A stretch of 64,000 nt of DNA from Phytophthora hibernalis (lineage: Eukaryota; Oomycota; Peronosporomycetes; Peronosporales; Peronosporaceae): the NCBI GenBank assembly GCA_012656075.1, contig JAAKBF010000263.1, forward strand, positions 94,535-158,534. Reading direction: 5' to 3'. The notes beneath the pieces were generated by a model. The model was given only the letters and a program-made list of their open reading frames with translations. It had not been told where the DNA came from and did no database searches. Below are positions 11,849 to 21,351 of this stretch, piece after piece. How positions within the stretch are numbered: position 1 is the first letter of the stretch; the number at the start of each line of letters is the position of its first letter. Both the position numbers and the translations under genes were made by a program.

Positions 11849-12697
11849 TCAAGCGCATGCAACACTGTTGCTGCGAGTTCGCACCGCGACGACCGAATCC
11901 TCCGTCTTGCTCTCAGTTTCCATGGAGACGTCTTCGTCTTCATTCTCGTCCGCAGTACTCTGACTTGACGTCGACTCTTGTGTCTTCGCTTTAGCCCTCT
12001 TCTTGGAAAGTCCACTCGGTGCCTTGCGCTTGATTGATGGAGGCAACACCTCCATAATTTTGCCGCTGTCACTCTCGAACTGTAAGCGACCTATAGGAAT
12101 GTCCGCGTAGAAGCCAACGCCGTCGATCTGCCAGAACTCGAACAAAGCCCCTGGACGGAAAACCAAATTCGAAGCGCGACTCCCTATGTTTGACCTTCTC
12201 GTCCCAAACCGTGAGCTGGGCGATGTAAGCCTTGCGCTTGCCGGGGGTGAGGTCGTTCAGAGCTTCCACCGTGAGCTCGAAAACACCGTGCTGGGAGCCG
12301 TCAATGATAGTCACCCGAGTACATTTCTCAGTATTGAGGCGCTCTGCTGAAAGACAGCACATCTTGATGGTCACGCTGATGTCCGATGCAGGCTGCGTCA
12401 TGACGAATTCGCGGAAGTCCGAGACCCCGGTGAAGTAGTTGACCGCTTCTTCTTCCTCCTGCTTCAGGACTTCATGGCGAATAGCGTCCAAGACATCCAT
12501 CGAGGCGTGTTGTTGTCTTTGCCAAGAGCATTGAGGACGGCGAGGTGAGCGGATGTGTGTGCGACCACTTGTGCATGGAACTGTAAATTGCGAAGTGGGG
12601 TCTCACAAATGCTGGGCGCGGAAGCGCGTTGAGCGTCGCGCTGAAGGTGGAGTCGCATCTCGTTCACACAACCTTCATTTACTACTGAAAAATACAA
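11849..12697 (-). CDS. Hypothetical acidic nuclear protein
   Basis: Minus-strand frames join into about 285 residues: an N-terminal helical part (LRNLQFHAQVVAHTSAHLAV), a central beta-rich part (EFVMTQPASDISVTIKMCCL, TRVTIIDGSQHGVFELTVEA, KAYIAQLTVWDEK, then LVFRPGALFEFWQIDG) and a C-terminal tail with a basic cluster (KRKAPSGLSKKRAKAK), a likely nuclear localisation signal, followed by an acidic Ser/Glu tract. Two frame changes, near 12497 and near 12180, interrupt it; the first is a one-base loss. The central strands could be an OB-like or Ig-like fold, but this is a guess. The family was not recognised. It lies head-to-tail upstream of the SET gene on the same strand, with about 270 bp between them. 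Confidence 0.55.
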
Positions 12698-12939
12698 ATT
12701 TGCACAATTTCAATTTTCCACTGCGAGCGATAGTCTACACAGAGCTACGCAAAACACTTTCCTTCACATTTCAAATTCGATCCTTTCGGTTCAAACAGTG
12801 TCCATACTAAATATGTCTTTTCACGCCAAATCACTGTTTTGCTTCTTGGTTGTGCACGAATCATGAACGCAACAAATGCAAAAATCCCTGGGGATGTAAG
12901 TTTTCCAACACACCAACTCGCCTTGTGCCCATCAAACGA

Positions 12940-13395
12940 TGGAAGCGTATCTCGACAGATCCATGTCGTTCTCGCGGTTCCTCGCAAAAAGGCTGATCTG
13001 CCTCGCTTCGTAGCGGTTGAAGTACACGATCAACGATGCGATGCGTGATGCGCTAGCCACAAGTCTTTTAGGTTATACACTTCGCTGTGATCGCAGTTTT
13101 TGAAAGGCTATTTCGCTACCGTTCGCACTGTACAATTAAACTGGTTAGCGCCCATGGGAATTTGATTCTCGATGCTCATGTGCTATCTCGCCACCGCGCG
13201 ATGTCCTTCCTAGCCTGTAAACTGTAGATTTAGCAACTTGCGCGAAATGTTTACGATCATTGAACCTACGATGTGATCCACTCTGACGCGCGAAGCGTAA
13301 GCAACCCTTATCGGCAGGTACGCCCACAGACCCCACAAAAATCATTTGAGTTCGTGGAACGTATCCATCGATGCTAAACTTCGCAGTATTTTGCA
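12940..13395. repeat. Diverged interspersed repeat, copy 2
   Basis: Second copy of the repeat at 9745-10210, direct orientation. The shared blocks include ATCTCGACAGATCC at about 12950, GCGGTTGAAGTACACGATCAA at about 13013 and TGAGTTCGTGGAACGTATCC at about 13349. Nothing coding was recognised between 12700 and 13590. Confidence 0.6.
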
Positions 13396-13589
13396 GGTAA
13401 CTTCATGGAACACTTCAAATATCTGCTTGTGCCATTTAGGCTAGCAAAGAATATGATGCTTGCTCAGACCTGACTTGGATACCATTTCGCCCAGTCTGAC
13501 GCACCATTCACGTGCTGACATTGGCTGCGCTCGCGTTCGCATGCACCCACACGTGCGTGTGGCGCTGAACTTTGCTGTTGTCTTCGCGC

Positions 13590-14041
13590 TGGGTGCCCCA
13601 CGCAGCATCGTACTCGCCCGAGGGCCTTCTCGCAGGGTGCACGTACGCGGCGCCGAACGTGTATGCCGCCTTCTCGTTAGGTGCACGCACGCGGAACCGA
13701 ATGGGCCTTCCGTCCTTCTCGCTGTGCGCACGTACGCGGCGCCGTACTTGCCCTTGTTGATCACGCTGTGGGCACGCAGGCGGCGCCGTACTTGCCCTTG
13801 TCGATCACGCTGCGCACGCGGCGGTGTTCGTTCCCTCGTCGCTCGCGCTGCGCGAGTGCAGGCGGCGCCGTACTTGCCCTCGTCGATCTTGTTGTGTGAG
13901 AGCACACGGCGCCGTACGTGCCCGCCCTAGCGTCCGCCTGCTGTGGTGTACCACCCACGCGTGAGGGGCGTCGCCGAACTTGCCCTCCGTCCCGACGTTT
14001 GCGTTTCCGAGAATCTTGGCTCCCTTCGTGGCTGGGGCCAT
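13590..14041. repeat. GC-rich imperfect tandem repeat (minisatellite-like)
   Basis: Units of roughly 45-55 bp share the cores GCGGCGCCGTACTTGCCC and TTGTCGATCACGCTGCGC. Because the unit has no stops, long overlapping frames exist on both strands; on the minus strand they give a repeated DKGKYGAAC-like motif. No start, domain or family supports a gene, so it is listed as a repeat. A short protein-coding origin with internal repeats cannot be ruled out. Confidence 0.6.
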
Positions 14042-14819
14042 CTATAACATAATACAGTGCGCGAAATCAGTGCTTTTAACGTACTTAAACGAGACTTTTA
14101 CGAGAGCCACAACCTCTCAAAGATATTTACCAGCGCCCCTTCGTGGCCTGGCGCTCTGATTTACCTGCTTTTGCGTTCTAAATTAGGATCGCACGGACGC
14201 TTTAAAAGGGTTCGACGCGGGAGGCCGCCTAATTCTTCGAATCGAAAACGTCGCATAAAATGCGACGTTTTACGGAATCGTTGACGTGCTCATCTAAAAG
14301 CGACCCTTCCGGATATGACTAAAACATTGTCCTCCGTTTAAGGACCGTTAGTTCTCTCGCGGTGGGTGAAAACCTCCACCTTCTATTTGAAGGCCCGAAA
14401 AACGTTTTCTTTTCGTCGTTGTAAGGGGGCAAATTTCATTTGAAAATGACCGACGGCATGCCATGATAGTTCATCGACCCTAACCCACTTTGAAACTTTA
14501 TACAGGGGTTTCGTAAAAAGGAGTAAATGCATGTGGTAAGAAGGGTAAAAAGTGACGGATGTATTTTGATTATAGGGGCTACGCCCCAATAAATCCGAAA
14601 AACATGATCCGTCTTGCGAATCAAACATTTTTGATTATAATGCAAGGGCTTCAATCTTATTAGGTGGTCTGATTTGTTAAATCGGGCATCGCTCTAAATC
14701 AGCTGCTTAATCTGCCGAATAAAAATCCACTTAGACAAACTATATCATATATGTAAGCGTTTATGACAGTATTTCCTCTACTTGTAAGTCGCAAGCAGTA
14801 TTATAGTGACAGAAGCTAA
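14042..14819. other. Non-coding stretch with a strong hairpin and possible relic coding trace
   Basis: A perfect 12-bp inverted repeat with a 3-nt loop lies at 14245-14271 (AAAACGTCGCAT, loop AAA, ATGCGACGTTTT). On the minus strand, about 14200-14654 gives short open pieces (GMPSVIFK, then LPPYNDEKKTFFGPSNRR) that look like decayed coding sequence, with stops between; the family was not recognised. Confidence 0.4.
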
Positions 14820-15338
14820 GGGTCGTTCTTATCAACGGTAGCGTGGTAGCGTTTTCCCTTTGGTAGCGCGGTCTGACATAAACAGTGCTGTTGTAAGGTA
14901 GTGTAAGGTAGCGTGCGCTACCTGGCGGGTCGGCGAGTGGTTGCGCGGTTGCGCACGCTACCACCAGTAGTCCAGTGCTTTCGAAGAGTTTGATTGGCTA
15001 ACAAAAATACAATGTTGGCACTTCAACAAAACATAACCAAAATAGATGAACACAAGTTGGCAGTGCTCTGAGCTCACAGACCAACTTCCAAGACCCAAGG
15101 ACACCCTAATCCAGCACCAACCAACTCTCTAGATTGATGGCCGGTCATTATCTGAGTCCACGGATGGGGTGCGAGCATTTGGAACGACTGCCCTGTTGAC
15201 GTCGGAGCTTCCGACTACTAGTTTGACGTTGATAACTGAAATTTTGTCGTCCCAGCCCCTCAAGACCCACAACAGTCGTCGGGTGCGGCCAAAATAGCTG
15301 CAAATACGCATACAATCGGTCGTCGTTCGTTCGAGGAT

Positions 15339-16420
15339 GTGACTCTATCCGACGTGGTTGTCAAAGAAGAAGAATATGAGCACCAAGAGACGATACGTAC
15401 GCGAAAGACGGTTGCTTCAATCAAGGGCATTTCTGTTGGTGAAATACGGCACGGGGAATTACGTGCAATTTGTAAATCCCTTGCAGTAACTGGTTATAAG
15501 AACAAAAAGAAGGCCGTCATGGCAAACTTGATTGCGTTGAAGAAACTCAACGAGGACGTGTACGACAACTTCTTCTAAGAAGCCTAGGATTCCAAACAAG
15601 CAAGCGCAATGCCCATTTCGACTCCTCAACATCATTTTTAGCGATACGTTTGCATAGCGCTTTTCTCGACTCGGTGACTCCGCTACTCGTCAGGATCTGG
15701 ACGCTCGCGTTTCTAAACAGACTTCATTTTGGACGGATGTCCGTGCTGCTTTATTGACGAGAGTGACGATCATTTCGGCAAACTGCAGTTCAGCCATTTC
15801 GCCCTGGACGAAATGGGCATTGATCCGTCAACGGTAGTGCCGCACGAGTGGAAAACTGCGACGTATCTATCTTCACACAGCCAAAGGTTACAAAGTGGTA
15901 CTTACGCGCTTCACGGCGTCTGGCAACCACCAACCGGAATTTTATCACTACTGTGGTGGTCAATTGGATGTACTTTTCCTACATCTACATCTTGCTCATC
16001 GCCCTTCACTCACAGGACACGTCCAAGCCGACCTTCCCGACGGTACATTTTTCGACAGCGAAGTTGAAGTTCCAGTATCGGCTGATGATAAACCCGACAG
16101 AAACTTAAAAGAATTCTCCGTCAGTGGCTGATGCCATCATAGAATATGTTCACAGTACCACGCGATCGGAAGGTGCAACGCAGAGGCTAGTTTTTATGAA
16201 AAGACGTGACGAGCGTGAAGAGGCCAAGGCGATGCAGGATCAAGTGAAAGCAGAACAGGAGATGTCACTGCTTCGCTTTCAAGAATGGACGAGAATTTCG
16301 GATCGCATCCGTGCGCTGAGTCGTGAGCTACGACAGGAAGACGACCACGAAGCTATCGCCGACCTTCATTCGGAAATCAAGCAACTAAAGCACAAGAAGG
16401 ATTCAATCAATATTCTCTAG
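15339..16420 (+). pseudogene. Harbinger accessory protein with SAP-like DNA-binding segment, broken
   Basis: The first open piece, 15339-15578, carries GEIRHGELRAICKSLAVTGY followed by KNKKKAVMANLIAL, which fits the two-helix SAP DNA-binding motif. Middle pieces (about 15729-16131) are in changing frames. The last piece, 16124-16420, encodes a long charged helix (MKRRDEREEAKAMQDQ, then RIRALSRELRQEDDHE) ending at a stop. Harbinger elements normally pair the transposase with a Myb/SANT-type DNA-binding protein that brings it to the ends; here a SAP-like segment seems to occupy that role, with a C-terminal coiled coil that could mediate dimerisation. The frame changes mean the copy is probably not functional unless they are base-call errors. 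Confidence 0.5.
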
Positions 16421-16472
16421 GTACAGTCGTTTCACTCGACCTAGTATGCATTCTTCCAAAGTTCAATATTTT

Positions 16473-17440
16473 TTAACGTTTTTTCTTGTTCCTCAAAAGA
16501 TTGTAGTGAGGTCTAACCAATGCAAGATCCTTGATGTGGCGTACTATCCGATCTCGAGTGATGGACACACCAGGACTGTCAATAACGACTGTGTCGCTTG
16601 GTAAATAACCTTTATCTAGAACACTTCCAGTAGACAGTGGGTCAACTGCATCCATCACAATTGTGTCGGGCCTCTCAGACACTACGAAATTATGGAGCCT
16701 ACCAATCGATATTATTACTCTCCCAACGTTAGACAGCTTGACCTGCAGCGGTCGACGCAGAATTCGCCACTTTGTCGTCATCAGCCAAAAGCCTGCTCAA
16801 TCTAGATCCTCAATTGACTTACGTAAAAATTATATGCGTCATTGTGAAGGTTTTCACGATGGGATTCGGAAAATGGAGTGATCAGGTGCTCACCAGGTAT
16901 GTACGCGTTGTCACCGATAATATATTTGCCAATTGGCAGCTTCTCTACGTGACCTGCTGCACTCGGTTTACTGAATGCACGAACATCGTTTGCTCCTCCA
17001 GGTGCAGTGACACACATGGACGTGGATCTACTCAGTTGATCACATACGGCTTGTACGTTCACCCCAACGGCTTGATAGTGTCCAGAAAAATAGGACGAAA
17101 CATTGCCGGTTTCCGTTGTCGAGGGAGTTTTAATCCATACCAACATCCCGTCCACACAACCAATAAAGCCATTGAGCACTCCGTATGAGCTACAATCAGT
17201 GAAGTCGGCAGCAGTTCTCGTAAGTTCTGCGTTGGTCTTGGGAAAGTGCATGTCTAACGCCTTGCAGGTTAAAACCGCTTTAATTGCCATATACAGAACC
17301 CGAGAAAACGAAGCCACGCTGATCTCGGCGATATCGCGTACATCCAAGTAGCTCCCCCAGCCAGCCATCGAAGTAGACAATGCAGCACGATTTCTCGAGC
17401 AATAGGTTCTACCCCGAAGGCGTTCTCACCCGTGACTGAT
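16473..17440 (-). pseudogene. Harbinger DDE transposase, inactivated
   Basis: DDE_Tnp_4-type motifs are clear: GVLNGFIGCVDGMLVWIK (first Asp, about 17130-17185), the SGHYQAVGVNVQAVCD segment (about 17025-17080), PGGANDVRAF, then LPIGKYIIGDNAYIPGEHL (second Asp, about 16890-16945) and the RWRILRRP-like C-terminus (about 16740-16780). An in-frame TAG lies just after SQLRI (near 16800), where the family normally continues R/I-E-x-x-FG, and a one-base loss follows in the FGLMT segment. The N-terminus continues upstream to about 17440 in another frame (PIAREIVLHCLLRWLAGG) across a five-cytosine run at 17354-17358 that appears one base short. The in-frame stop suggests genuine inactivation. Confidence 0.8.
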
Positions 17441-17974
17441 CGACGCAGATATCATTTCCGAGAAATGACAGTAACTTTTGAATGACACGACACTCATTCG
17501 GTACGTGCGATAGAACTTGCCCTCTGATTCCAACTGCTGAACACGTTCACCCCACTGCAATTACTGCCGAAAAACGCGCTCTCCGCGACTACAGAGTCCT
17601 TCGTTCAGTATGACGAAACGCATGAGCAACTTGCGCATCGTCAGAAACAAACTCTTCGTCGTCATCCATTTCGTCGGTATCCCAAACTGTCTCCATGATT
17701 CTTGGCTTGTCAGCGTTGTGTGCGTTTGTAAATGACAATATATATCGCAACATTTAGACACGCTACGGCAGGGGGCGATAAGAATGAAAAGTAGCGCTGG
17801 GGGAATTTTGGCATATGTCTGGTAGCGCACGCTACCGCGCAACCGAATAATAAGAACGGCCCTAAGGATCGTGTTGTTGCGACGTTTGAAAACCGTCGTG
17901 TTGTTGCAACGTTTGAAAACATCCTGGATGTCATATTAATAGCAGGGGTGGGGGCCCTTTTCTGACTTTCAGTA

Positions 17975-18128
17975 CAGTGGTGCACCTCGTTTTCGCCAGG
18001 GTGGACCATATCTGAATCGAAAGCACACTTTTTCTCACAAGTTTTTTAGACGTGATTTATTCTCAAATCGCGATATATTATCCTGGGCTATAAGTTTATA
18101 GCGGTGCCGAAAACGAGGTGCACCACTG
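17975..18128. mobile_element. Tc1/mariner-type MITE, 154 bp, TA duplication
   Basis: Perfect 21-bp terminal inverted repeats (CAGTGGTGCACCTCGTTTTCG and its complement at 18108-18128) flank a short A+T-rich core. TA lies on both sides (17973-17974 and 18129-18130), as expected for Tc1/mariner insertion. There is no coding capacity. Just outside is a short direct repeat TTAATACCG (about 18131-18155). Confidence 0.9.
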
Positions 18129-18396
18129 TATTAATACCGGTTATTAATACCGAAAGGAACATCCATTTAAAGAGTAACCAGGTAGATATAGGGGCTCATT
18201 TATGGTGACTGTAATTTCAAGCAAATCTCTTTATTTAGTTTTTACGGACTCTGGACTCCAGAATGAGGCCCATTTTTGATCTCATCTTCGGCTTATCTTT
18301 AGCCAAAATTATCCTCATTAATGTCATTAATGTGTACTTTGAAAACCTCCAATTGTTCTTACGAACTTCGTCGCTCCTGACGTGCTAATTTAAAAA

Positions 18397-18828
18397 GGAA
18401 AATTCAAAGGGGACTCAAATCGAAAAACATTTTCAAAGGGGACTCGATAATTAAAAAGCTAACGTTAGGATAGCTTTTACTCACTGAGAAATCGTCGCTG
18501 GACGGCACGCGATGTACGAGAAGAACGTTATTAATTACTTCGAAGTAGGACAGAGTTGATAGTACCGGATATTCCACGACACCAGCAGCATCATGCTTAT
18601 CCCCCTCTCCATCAGGTGCATGCCTCAGCGTACTTCGTCTAACAGGCCGGGAAAGGACCCGCCCGCACCGCATAATGCTCATCATCCCGTTACATAGGTA
18701 TCTCACGCCGTTGAGCGCGTGTCGTCCAGCGACGATTTCTCAGGCTGAGTAAAAGCTATCCTTGCTTTTTAATTATTGAGTCCCCTTTGAAAATGTTTTT
18801 CGATTTGAGTCCCCTTTGGAATTTTCCC
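18397..18828. mobile_element. MITE, 432 bp, with ~100 bp terminal inverted repeats
   Basis: The left arm starts GGAAAATTCAAAGGGGACTC and the right arm, read inward, GGGAAAATTCCAAAGGGGAC. The arms stay similar for about 100 bp, including the internal blocks ATAGCTTTTACTCA and GAAATCGTCGCTGG. TTAAAAA occurs on both sides (18390-18396 and 18829-18835) and is a candidate target duplication. No coding capacity; the superfamily is not certain because the duplication length (7) is not diagnostic. Confidence 0.8.
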
Positions 18829-18835
18829 TTAAAAA

Positions 18836-19535
18836 TAGTCTAAATATTATTTGGATCCAATTTATTTTAGGTGCTCATCTACGGGTTGGTATACTCAATC
18901 TATCAACATTGTACCGTAAACGGTGCCACAGACTACTTCATGGTACTGCAGTTGTGCGGATTCATGTGTGCACCGCGATAGGATTTGGGATGGTGTCGGT
19001 AATCGAGTCAGTGTCATTTCCACTGGGTTTTTAATTATTAAATAATTCCAGTGGAAATGATAAATAATTTATTTTAACATTGCGACTGTGTGTTTTTGGG
19101 TTTCGCTCACCCTCAATCATTTCAGCGGTCATAGGTAAATCTCCGTGCCATCCAGTAATGCACATGTGCTACATGATGTAGGGCTGCCGCAATATTTCTC
19201 GTTCGGCAGCACGGTTTCCAAGATCGTTTTATTATATATCATCTGTGTGTTGGCGGATCGACAAAATATTAAGCTTAGATAAATTATGCTGCTGGGCCGA
19301 TTGTTCATTTTTCTGACTCTTGTTTTTTTAAAAACGTCACACATGATACATTCAGGAAAATACATTCGTCCGATTACATTAATATAACGATTTGTACAGT
19401 TTCGGCATACCATCTGTATCAATGCACCGTCAAGGAATATTGTCGCTGGTATGCCGTGGTCTCGTCCAGTGGAGTCCTAATCCGGTTCATTCCCTAATTC
19501 ACCCGTCAAAACCATACATATAGCTGCAACGACAA
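18836..19535. other. Non-coding stretch with a palindrome
   Basis: No gene recognised. It contains a perfect 13-bp inverted repeat, TCATTTCCACTGG at 19014-19026 and its complement at 19048-19060, with an A+T-rich 21-nt loop. A minus-strand frame at 19129-19422 is Cys-containing but matches no known family. Confidence 0.5.
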
Positions 19536-19550
19536 GTGTTAACGCCAAGA

Positions 19551-20433
19551 ATGCGCGTTGGCTACCTCCTTCTATGGGCTGCGATCGGCATCCTGTCAAG
19601 TTGTGAAGCCGCTTCCACAGCTGCATCCTCTCCGGTGTCTTCCGCCACGACGCACACTCGGTTCTTGAGAAGTGCGAAGACGACGGATCTCGACTCTCTC
19701 GAAGATGACGACGAAGAACGGGGTGGAACGATCGCAGGAGGTCTTATCCGCGACAGCGCCACAACGAAAAGTGGCTGCAAGCGTTGCTTGATCAGGGAAA
19801 GTCTTTGGACGACGTGAAGGGCATCCTGGGTTTGAAGGGGTTGAATTTGGAGTCCATGTTGGCGCACAGGAATTGGAATGCATTTGACCGATATCAGCGG
19901 ATGAGGTATGAGAAGGACACCCTTGGCGCGATGCCGTACGCGAATTTTGGGACGGGGCTGCAAACTAAGAAGAACACGCAAGAGGTGCTTCAGGGGTGGA
20001 TTATTTACGATAGATCTGTGGAGGATGTTGGCAAATTCCTGAAGGTGTGGGGCTTGCCAAGGAGCGAGCAGCTTCTCAATGAGAACTGGAGAGCGTTCAA
20101 GGCCTACCAGAAAATGTACGCCCAGTACTATGATGCAACGAAGTACGCGTATTTCGACAACAGTTATCGAGGCATTGACGAGGTGAAGGAGACCCTGTCA
20201 AAGTGGGCCATGTCGGGTTACCCAGTTGATGATATCGCCAAGACGCTGGGCTTAAAGGGCCTGTCGGGGACCCAACTAACGGACCACATGAACTATCGAG
20301 CGCTCAAGACGTACAGCAGCTATTTCAAAAAATGCAACCATTTCGCGATGCCGAGGCAAAGCGCAAGGCGCTGGCTGAGGCACAACGCAAGGCGCTGGCT
20401 AAAGCAAGAGCCGCCGCCGCCAGGAACGCTTAA
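19551..20433 (+). CDS. RxLR-dEER effector with WY-type repeats
   Basis: This is a secreted oomycete effector of the RxLR class, exported to the plant host. The N-terminus (start at 19551; an upstream Met at 19536 is also possible) is a hydrophobic signal peptide (MRVGYLLLWAAIGIL) with likely cleavage after CEA. An RFLR site follows at about residue 42, then the acidic dEER tract (SLEDDDEER). The C-terminal part has three helical modules of the WY/LWY type: EKWLQALLDQGKSLDDV with NWNAFDRYQ, EVLQGWIIYDRSVEDV with NWRAFKAYQ, and ETLSKWAMSGYPVDDI with NYRALKTYS. It ends in a repetitive Ala/Lys helix at 20340-20433. Two one-base losses interrupt the frame: one between dEER and the first W module (about 19735-19755), the second in the six-A run 20327-20332. 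With both counted the length is about 294 residues. The host target is unknown. Confidence 0.85.
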
Positions 20434-20572
20434 AACATCCTGCTTTCTTTTAGTGCAGAGCTCATTTGAAACAATTTATAAATTGTTTTTGCAGCTTTGA
20501 AAATTGATGTTTCCTTCATAAATTCTGCATAACGAAAACAAGTGCCATTTTCATTCTGAACCGAGACGAGGA

Positions 20573-21100
20573 TGGGGCGACAACCCCTGAAGGAGGGCGG
20601 CGGGCGCAAGGAACGCAAGAATGTGCGCGCGTCCACGACGTTCGAGACGCGGCTTGCAGTGATCAAGCACTTTGAGGATGGCGGCAACATGGTGTCCACC
20701 GTAGATCGCTTCTTCCCGGAGCTCGCCGCAGGCCAAGCGCAACAAGAAGCGGGTTGTGTACGCCTGGATAAAAGACCGCGGGAAAATCGAGCAGGCCTGC
20801 GAGTCGGTGAGCACCGCCAAGGCTCATCGCCTGCGCAAGCCAGGGCTGGGGCTAACGCTCAGCAATGACGTCGAGAAGTGCATCGTCGTGCGGCTGCGCT
20901 CGCTGCAGAAGCTGGGCGTGCCCGTGACGGGGGTCATGCTGTCCGAGCACGCGCTGGAGGTGGCCAAAGAGCTGGGCATCGACAGCGAGCTATTCACCGC
21001 GTCCGACCCTGGCGGAAGAGCTTTCTACAGAGGCACAATTTGGCCATGTAGATCAGGAATCGCCCCTGATAAGGCTTCAGCATGCATAAGTCTTCAGCAT
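20573..21100 (+). pseudogene. Pogo/CENP-B-type transposase N-terminal remnant
   Basis: The sequence encodes a helix-turn-helix (STTFETRLAVIKHFEDGG, then VSTVDRFFP), a second HTH-like part (KKRVVYAWIKDRGKIEQAC) and a CENP-B-type module (SNDVEKCIVVRLRSLQKL, VMLSEHALEVAKELGI), ending at FTASDPGG where the family continues with a G-W-L-x-R-F motif. One base is missing near 20728. The DDE catalytic domain is absent: sequence after about 21020 is unrelated. This is either a truncated pogo/Tigger-like transposon or a domesticated DNA-binding fragment. Confidence 0.6.
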
Positions 21101-21122
21101 GCCTGATAAGGCTTCAGCATGC
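21068..21122. repeat. Short tandem repeat
   Basis: Three copies of a unit ending CTTCAGCATGC, two of them preceded by GATAAGG. It lies in the gap between the pogo remnant and the mannosidase gene, which otherwise holds nothing recognisable. Confidence 0.7.
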
Positions 21123-21351
21123 ACGTGCCTGTGTTAATTCCATGTATTTTTAGCCCCAGTACGTTTTCCTCGCTCGTTTCCAGGCTAATGATGAGGTTGT
21201 TGGCCCATGCGTGCCGTGTACGCAGGACTCAGCTTATCAACGATAAATATGCAATCGCCACAGGACGGCGGGTATTTTAATAGCAATTGCATCCAAATGG
21301 CTACACTCTGGGCTATTGTCGTAATAAATCGAAAAGGTCATCTTTACCCTC

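Larger units (their letters stand above)
14820..17862 (-). mobile_element. PIF/Harbinger DNA transposon with TAA target duplication
   Basis: The left end begins GGGTCGTTCTTATCAACGG and the right end, read inward on the other strand, begins GGGCCGTTCTTATTATTCGG, followed on both sides by GGTAGCG-rich sub-terminal repeats. The element is flanked by TAA at 14817-14819 and 17863-17865, the three-base TWA duplication typical of PIF/Harbinger. It is 3043 bp long. Inside are a minus-strand DDE transposase and a plus-strand accessory gene, in the convergent layout usual for this superfamily. Confidence 0.9.

Noticed and set aside
13441..13958. Several 60-156 codon frames on both strands
   Set aside because: They overlap one another across a GC-rich tandem repeat without stops; no family pattern or preferred frame.
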